In this document: positions 55,905 to 64,000 of the stretch, piece by piece
Position numbering within the stretch: position 1 is the stretch's first letter
How the letters are laid out: every line of letters starts with the position of its first letter
Source: Hermodice carunculata
Lineage: Eukaryota; Annelida; Polychaeta; Eunicida; Amphinomidae
Reading direction: 5' to 3'
Assembly (NCBI GenBank): GCA_964020975.1
Contig: OZ026619.1
Span: 8,295,878-8,359,877 of the forward strand
DNA: 64,000 bases
Position numbers and translations under genes: made by a program
Notes under the pieces: model-generated
What the model was told of the DNA's origin: nothing
Databases searched by the model: none
What the model saw: only the letters and a program-made list of their open reading frames with translations

Positions 55905-58029
55905 ACAGTTCGAAAGATTCCAGACGGCCTCTTGTTACTAACATTCTTTGCCGTTCAGCGGGCTTTTACAGTAGTCCAGACAGGTCAGTGCTGCTTGCAT
56001 ATTGATGCAGGAAATGGCAGTATCAAGTGCATTATTATCGTCCTGGATCTCAGGCTCACGAACTGGATTCCTTTCTTTATTCGCAGGGAGCTGCATTGAG
56101 TTGCGTCAATTTATTTTGTGCTTTTTAATTTTAATGATAATATGGGTTGATGTCTATTTTATGACTTCAAACCAAGCTTATCGAAATATTCAAACGCAAC
56201 GTGATCCACGTATGACAGAATCCTGTTCTACTTGCTTCCACTTCCGAGACCAATGTCCTCAACCCCAGTTTCATAGTATATACCCGCGAAATTCCGTTTT
56301 GAAATAAGCATCAATCAACCAACTTCCGGTTTGGTCGACCACATTTAAATCAAAGTGGATTGCATATGATTAGACATAATGGGATGTGTGTGGATCGGAT
56401 GCAAGATTTACGCATCCGCAGTACGAAAGGAGAAAGAGCACGTCATGTGTAAATCATGGGAAACCGTGCCTCAATTTCCCCTTAAAGGCATGCAGAACAA
56501 AAACTGCCACTATTTCATACAGAGCCTGAGCACGTGTTTTCAGAGTGAACTGAACTGTTTATTGATCTGCAGATTCATGATAAGTTTGCGAAAACATTTT
56601 GGAAGCTGAATGTCACGCTTTGCTGATCTTCTTGTGACAAAGACTGGCTGCTAACGCTGCCCGTCCCTACAATTCTTGGGCAACAACGACGCTGGATCGA
56701 TTATCCTCAAAACTGTCTTGTAGCTGATGCAGCTGTAAGCTTCAGGTCTAAATACGTTCGTTTTCGTTGGATAATATGTAGAGTAGCACCACTTTGCAAA
56801 CGTACTGAGCTTCACAGATGTTTTCAGAAAAATAATGTTACTGCCTCCCCGGGGGGGGGGGGGCAAATACTCAGCATCAGGGTGGGTGTGTGCCTCGGAC
56901 ATTTTTATACAATACCCTATTTTAATCCTACATTTCGGGGGACTTTTCTAATCCTGGGAGTAATAAAAATAGGGCCTTTGCCGTGGCACATACCCAGTAC
57001 AATCATACATGGGAGTCCCCCCCCCCCCGTTACCGCGTTTACTAGGTATATTATTTCCAATCTTCGAAATATTTGATTTATTCTCTCGCAATAATAACAT
57101 GAATAAATATTTGTCTGCGCGCTACCCGTACATACGCACCAGGTAGTAGCAATATCTGACTTCATGCTACGATGAAAATCCAGTAGCCAGACTACACAAG
57201 TAACCACCCAATTCAGTTTCCTTCCATTTTTTCGCTTCACAGTTATGTTGGATCTTAGTTTCCGTATGCTTTTGACAAACAGGACAAGAAAATCGATTTA
57301 TAGATGTACGACATGCGCGAGTTGGATATAAGCAAAATATAATATTTCCTCGTTTATTGTTTAATCTGCCTGAGCACACTGGGGACACGGTGATACGGGC
57401 GGAGCGGACGGTGCGTCAGACACGTATCAAGTGAAAAGATATGTATACATAGAACCTGCAAAACACATGAAATATGTTGTCTCCCTGCACCACGGTGCTG
57501 TGGGAATGCATGTATGCCGGTGGAACGAGTCTTGCTGTGTCTACTTGCTGACGAAGCGATGTATTTTGGGTTTCAAGACTTCCTTATTAAGTATGGGTCT
57601 GCACAGCAATTCTTTTTGACTGAAAAGGGCGTGACTCAGCCAGATCCGTTCTTCAATGCGCTTTGCATTTGTAAACAATAAGATGAAGTAATGGTCTTTC
57701 CATCAATATAGACAGAAAGCAGTGTTGTGGTAAAAAGGTATTTACAGACCTGCGTCACTTCTAGGTTATGTTTTATGCGACAGGAATATTCGATATGACA
57801 CTGATTTAGAATAATGCCGATGGAAAAGCAACCTATCTTGCCTCAAGTCGCGGCCATCACTGAATTACATTTTATAAAACGAATCAGTTTACGAAGAAAC
57901 AGATAAACTGAACCACACGTGGACTCTCCTTGGTGTTGTTTAGACAGCTCACATCGATGAGAAGTTGAGGCCTAAACGACATTTTTCCGTATGCTGTTGC
58001 CAAATTTTGTTCTGTCAATATTATCGTGA
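55905..58029. other. No recognised gene
   Basis: Includes a G-run (56851-56862) and a C-run (57019-57028). A minus-strand frame at 57167-57388 has a CPVCQKHTETKIQHNC stretch with spaced Cys/His, but no splice sites or domain fit convincingly. Confidence 0.35.
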
Positions 58030-58581
58030 CCGTACAGCTTGCCACGCAAGCAGTTCTTTAATTTTGTAGATTTTCATTCAAATGCGTTTTTACACTTGAA
58101 GGACCACTTTATGACAATGAGGACAAAGTTTCTAAATATGTTTCGGATGAACACTTTGCTAGCAGTGAACTTCCTTATGTCAAACTTTTTTTTCCTGTTT
58201 GATACATTTTCCAGTGACAATGACTTTCGATATATTACTTTTCAAACAAGTGACCCCGTTCGTAGCCAAATGATTGGATACACTCAGCATTCAGTTCACA
58301 CCTCTATCTCCCAACCGCGAGACATAAATTATCCGCATAAAGCAGGCGTGGGGTACGCGACAGCTGAAACAGAATCTTCAAATGCCGATTATTTAGCACA
58401 TCCAGTAGTAAGAGTGGCTGGGGAAAAAGCAATGGCAGCTAGATACACCCCTGTTTTACTCCTCAAAAATATCATCATGAACAGACGTAACCAAGAGGTT
58501 TGGTTTAAACATATTTTATTTAAAAAAACAATTGGTCAACAGGCACATTGCCTATATGAAGACCTCTTGTACAAGCAGTGA
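58030..58581 (+). CDS. Unrecognised open reading frame, 184 codons
   Basis: Longest non-repetitive open frame outside the protocadherin. It follows a stop at 58027. The first ATG is at about 58111 (MTMRTKFLNMFRMNTL), leaving about 157 residues. It has a hydrophobic stretch TLLAVNFLMSNFFFLFDTF that could be a membrane segment or signal anchor, followed by a polar part (DINYPHKAGVGYATAETESS). I recognise no family. Sequence is not low complexity. It could be a chance frame, a relic, or a small lineage-specific gene. No promoter or polyadenylation signal was identified. Confidence 0.2.
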   Translation, partial: PYSLPRKQFFNFVDFHSNAFLHLKDHFMTMRTKFLNMFRMNTLLAVNFLMSNFFFLFDTFSSDNDFRYITFQTSDPVRSQMIGYTQHSVHTSISQPRDINYPHKAGVGYATAETESSNADYLAHPVVRVAGEKAMAARYTPVLLLKNIIMNRRNQEVWFKHILFKKTIGQQAHCLYEDLLYKQ

Positions 58582-58859
58582 CAATAAAGACATGGAGGTG
58601 TTGCACTGCCAGATAACTGACAGTTGGTACATCACATTACGTACAGATAGGAGAAGAGGAGTGGAAAAAACGAACGAGAAGACTATTGGGCGAGCACAGG
58701 TGCTAAGTATAATCTACCACACCTTAGTCTAGCGATGGGATATACAGTCACGTAGCATATTGCAAATTTAAAGTAGCTTATGTTTCAATCTTTCGGTCGA
58801 TTTGATGTGACTCAGAATTGGTCGAAAAATATCGTAATTGAAATTCTTTGTTTTTGCCA

Positions 58860-59690
58860 CTTGTGCCAAACAGGGTTTCAGATTGAGCAATGAGACTGGC
58901 ATGATTGCAGCTTAGAGTTTGTCCCTTTGTGTAGCATATTCGCTACATTGAAAAAGTGGTGGAAATAATCTTCAGCAGAATATCCACAGAAACATGGTGG
59001 TGAAGCCAACAAACCCATCTTGTACAAGTCTGAATTCAACTGGCTGAAACCCATTCTCATTCTAGCATGGATTATGCCAATCTTCTTTTCCCCAAAATTA
59101 AATTATTCGTTCCTTTTAGGTTTGTGTTTTATTTAATTTGCTTTTAAAATTGTCAATATTTTTCGGAATGTTTCATTGCTTTTGAAAGAAGATTCTATTC
59201 TCTAATGGTAGATGGAAAGAAAGGGTTGTAGTGCATGTTTTTCTTATTAGAAAGAGAAGTAATAGTCTGTCTTGATCTTTTTCTACCACTTGTTGGATGA
59301 GGGACAAATTTACAGAGATGATCGGGTGCAAGTCTGTTTATTATTTTATCTATGAGATCTAATTTTTGTTTGCGACGCCTATCGGAAAGGGATTCCCACC
59401 CTGTTTCTTTATATATTTTACTATGGCTTGTAAGACTCATTACTCCTGTTACTACCCGGGCTGCTTCCAGTTGAATACTTTCAAGTAAAACTTTGTCCGC
59501 CTGTGTGCACCCATCCCAGACAAGAGCTTTCATAAGGTCCAAAAACAATCTTACCTGAAATTTTAAATGTAACGTCCAGTAGAGAGGGCCGATACATTCC
59601 AATACAATTTTCTTTTACAGCTAGATAAATAGATGATAGCTGTTAATGTGATCGAACGCTTTCGACATATCTATTATAAAATATGTCAAG
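58860..59690 (-). pseudogene. Non-LTR retrotransposon ORF2 with internal deletion
   Basis: Minus strand. IDMSKAFDHI at 59674-59645 is the reverse-transcriptase motif with the first catalytic Asp. It is followed almost at once, in the same frame, by the region after the RT: LVWDGCTQADKVLLESIQLE, AARVVTGVMSLTSHSKIY and GWESLSDRRRKQKLDLIDKI (59602-59195). A second frame (59060-58878) gives MRMGFSQLNSDLYKMGLLAS and the CFCGYSAEDYFHHFF end module. The YADD catalytic box and roughly the middle of the RT are missing, so a large internal deletion joined motif A to the thumb region. Stops and a frameshift confirm decay. Confidence 0.85.
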
Positions 59691-60019
59691 ATATAAATGA
59701 ACGAAGCGCGTATAGCTTACTTTACCGTAAATGTATGAACAGAACAAACAAAGCATCCTTTTGAACAGGGATTTTACTTCACATCATGAAAAGTTTGCAA
59801 TATCACACTGGCCACCACAATCTAGAATTATTTCAGGCTGTGTGCACTTCATTGAACATGTCGAGAGAACAGGACATTCATCTTGGAAAGCTGTTCTAGG
59901 GCTGAAGATGTCCGTTTGATTTCCGGTAAAATACCGAAAATGGAAAGGATTTGGATGGTACACCAAGGGGAATCGGGGGCGGGGCATAGCAAGCACCAAT
60001 CTCCGCTCCCCCCTCTCCG
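59691..60019. other. No recognised gene
   Basis: Short open frames on both strands without domains; right flank of the non-LTR relic. Confidence 0.4.
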
Positions 60020-60047
60020 GCGCGCGCGCGCGCGCGCACACACACAC
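60020..60047. repeat. (CG)n(CA)n alternating tract
   Basis: Nine CG-type steps followed by five CA steps, uninterrupted. CG alternation of this length is strongly Z-DNA-prone and unusual in AT-rich, CpG-poor DNA. Confidence 0.95.
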
Positions 60048-60148
60048 AAAAGCCGATGCGTTCTTTCGGCTTGATCTGCCCGCTATCAGAGCAAAATCAA
60101 GATCACGAGCCTCTTTCGTATTCAACATTATTCAAAATTACCAGGTTT

Positions 60149-60258
60149 ATAAATGTGTATTAGATAAGTAATTCTCGCTGAACTCCGGTAGACAAATCAC
60201 ATTATAAATGTGTATTAGATAATTAATCCTCGCTGAACTCCGGAAGACAAATCACATT
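60149..60258. repeat. Two-copy tandem repeat, 55 bp unit
   Basis: Units 60149-60203 and 60204-60258 share ATAAATGTGTATTAGATAA and CTCGCTGAACTCCGG and end in ACAAATCACATT. They differ at about three positions. Confidence 0.95.
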
Positions 60259-61740
60259 GTCAAAGAAAAAAAAGTTTACTCAATGAAATTGTTATTGGGA
60301 GACAGGGGTTGGGAAAGAGGATAACATGTCGGTGCTAATACCTATTCATCCTGATAATTTTGTTGTGTAGCCCAACAGTCACAGTTTTTGAGCTGCAAAT
60401 ACTTTCAGCACTATATTTTTCTATGTCAGTGTCCGAATATAGGAGACCTCTGTATTTTTGTCAAAACTTAAAAAAAAAAAAAAAAAAAAGGAAATGGAAG
60501 AAAAAAATGTTAGCCCGTGAAAGAAGAATACTCCCGCCACAATAAGGTTGAAGCGTGTTAACAACTTCGTTTCACTTGCCTTTTTAATCGCTTATGCCAA
60601 GCGGTTATAATGACGCAACTCCAAGCTACCGCACTCAACATATGCTTCATTTCCCAGAATCCCATGCTACAACAAATCTGTTATTACTATCAACAGCACG
60701 GATGTGTCATTCAAATGAGCTATTCTTTGATTCCTGGAACTTGCTATCCTTGTGCGGAATGAAATCAGAATTAGGTAAAGGCTCATAAGCCGAATGAAAA
60801 TTGTACAGACAGTTCTGGAAGTAGATGTGCGCCTTTTTCTGCAGATCCGTTTTCACTCAGGTGGAAATCAGATGAACAATCATGTTACAAACTTAGCGTC
60901 AAAACAAGCTCCGGCCGTCAGCATGGTGCCATTGTCTCCCGTGTCCATTGTAAATTGTAAATTGTAAATTACAGTTTTCTTAGAAAATGCTCCTTTTTAT
61001 TTACGAATAGTTCTGTGCGTCTCGTTCAACTGTACTATTTTTAGAAATGTCCGTTTTCTTTGGTTGATTACATCATTTTTGCGTCCCCACTTTCTCCAGC
61101 CAAAAATTGATTGGCATGACTTATGCTGGAAAATGTTTCATATGGTGTTTTATACATTATGAGGACACCCAGATCAAGGACACAAAGGTCAATAGTTATA
61201 TCGTTAGTATACCTCTTAGTCTGTGACTATTTCAAATTTCATCTACTACATTAGAATCACCTGCCCAATGTGTTTACAATTCCGCTTTAATCGCTTTCTT
61301 TCTTATAAAAAATAATCGAATGGGGTCCTTTTTCATGTTGTAGCGTGTTGGATAGTTTAAATGAATTATTTAATAAGACATCTCTACGTTGAACCAAAAG
61401 GGAAACATTACATTAAAGCAGATTATAAGTTTCAGCTTTGATAGCAGCATCCATTAAGACTGGAAATTCCATGGTTAAAATTGTTTAGTATCAAACAGTC
61501 AGGTTGGAATTCTAATATATAAGGGAACGGCAGACATAAAGATTGTACATCACATAAAAGAAATTATTTAGTATCAGATTTTATTGCGTGAACAGCAGCT
61601 TCATTTTTGTTTTCATAATTTTTTTTCTCACGTGCATAAAATGATCACCGGGATCAAATATAGTTAGGCAGTGCAATTTTGTCGTGTGTAAAGACGCTTG
61701 GCGCAGCATTTTGCACAAAATATCATTGCACACATACACC
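60259..61740. other. No recognised gene
   Basis: AT-rich with an A-run (60471-60489) and a short triplicated TTGTAAA unit near 60950-60970. No coding signal. Confidence 0.45.
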
Positions 61741-61744
61741 CCCA

Positions 61745-63760
<2,016 letters not shown>

Positions 63761-63762
63761 AT

Positions 63763-63763
<1 letters not shown>

Positions 63764-63838
<75 letters not shown>

Positions 63839-63862
63839 TCCATCTATCTCTCTATCTCTCTG

Positions 63863-63941
<79 letters not shown>

Positions 63942-63990
63942 GTCTGTCTGTCTGTCCCTCCGTCCGTCCATCCATCCATCCATCCAACCA
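63764..63990. repeat. (TTTC)n(TATC)n(TGTC)n(CATC)n compound microsatellite
   Basis: TTTC units (63764-63840), TATC units (63864-63940), then TGTC, CGTC and CATC units. It runs close to the right edge of the window. Confidence 0.97.
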
Positions 63991-64000
63991 CCCATCTTTT

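Noticed and set aside
57167-57388. Cys/His stretch CPVCQKHTETKIQHNC as a zinc-finger exon
   Set aside because: Cys-His spacing does not match a known finger, and no matching splice sites or neighbouring exons were found.

Overview
This window is eukaryotic and gene-poor. It looks like part of a marine invertebrate genome. An uninterrupted 2.7 kb exon carries a protocadherin ectodomain and is joined by a perfect phase match to a small exon about 8.4 kb downstream. The surrounding DNA is AT-rich, crowded with long microsatellites, and carries relics of several transposon classes (Tc1, mariner, TTAA- and TA-target MITEs, non-LTR retrotransposons, tRNA-derived SINEs). A seven-repeat, delta-type protocadherin in this setting fits a lophotrochozoan such as a mollusc or brachiopod. 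A non-vertebrate deuterostome cannot be excluded, and the species is not determined.

Layout. Positions 1-3696 hold no recognised gene. A 157 bp exon at 3697-3853 (minus) encodes a Ser/Asp-rich segment of a protocadherin cytoplasmic tail. The intron 3854-12283 contains a tetranucleotide microsatellite, (AT)n, a tRNA-like SINE at 7485-7680 and a palindromic compound microsatellite. The main exon 12284-15022 (minus) encodes signal peptide, seven cadherin repeats, transmembrane helix and proximal tail. The gene continues beyond the left edge of the window.

From 15.6 to 36 kb I see no convincing gene. This stretch has a 49 nt near-perfect hairpin (18929-18977), a three-copy 185 bp tandem array (22728-23284), a GC-rich patch (about 26.3 kb), and compound trinucleotide arrays, one of which is a palindrome. 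From 36 to 47 kb lie a non-LTR retrotransposon fragment (36300-36790), a TA-flanked MITE (36981-37133), a 146 bp tandem repeat (38453-38880), a decayed mariner (about 40335-41600), the probable 3' end of another retrotransposon, and a full-length but frameshifted Tc1-like element with 27 bp terminal repeats and TA duplications (45157-46684).

From 51 to 60 kb there is a nest of insertions. Two 240 bp TTAA-flanked MITEs lie here, one partly copied when a 5'-truncated non-LTR element inserted across its end and made a 39 bp target duplication. There is also a second non-LTR fragment with an internal deletion (58860-59690). A 184-codon open frame at 58030-58581 is the only sizeable unexplained, non-repetitive reading frame besides the protocadherin. 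The right edge is a TTTC/TATC microsatellite.

The one host gene clearly present is a cell-adhesion receptor. No multi-gene system is visible. The most informative features are the protocadherin exon pair and the transposon archaeology.
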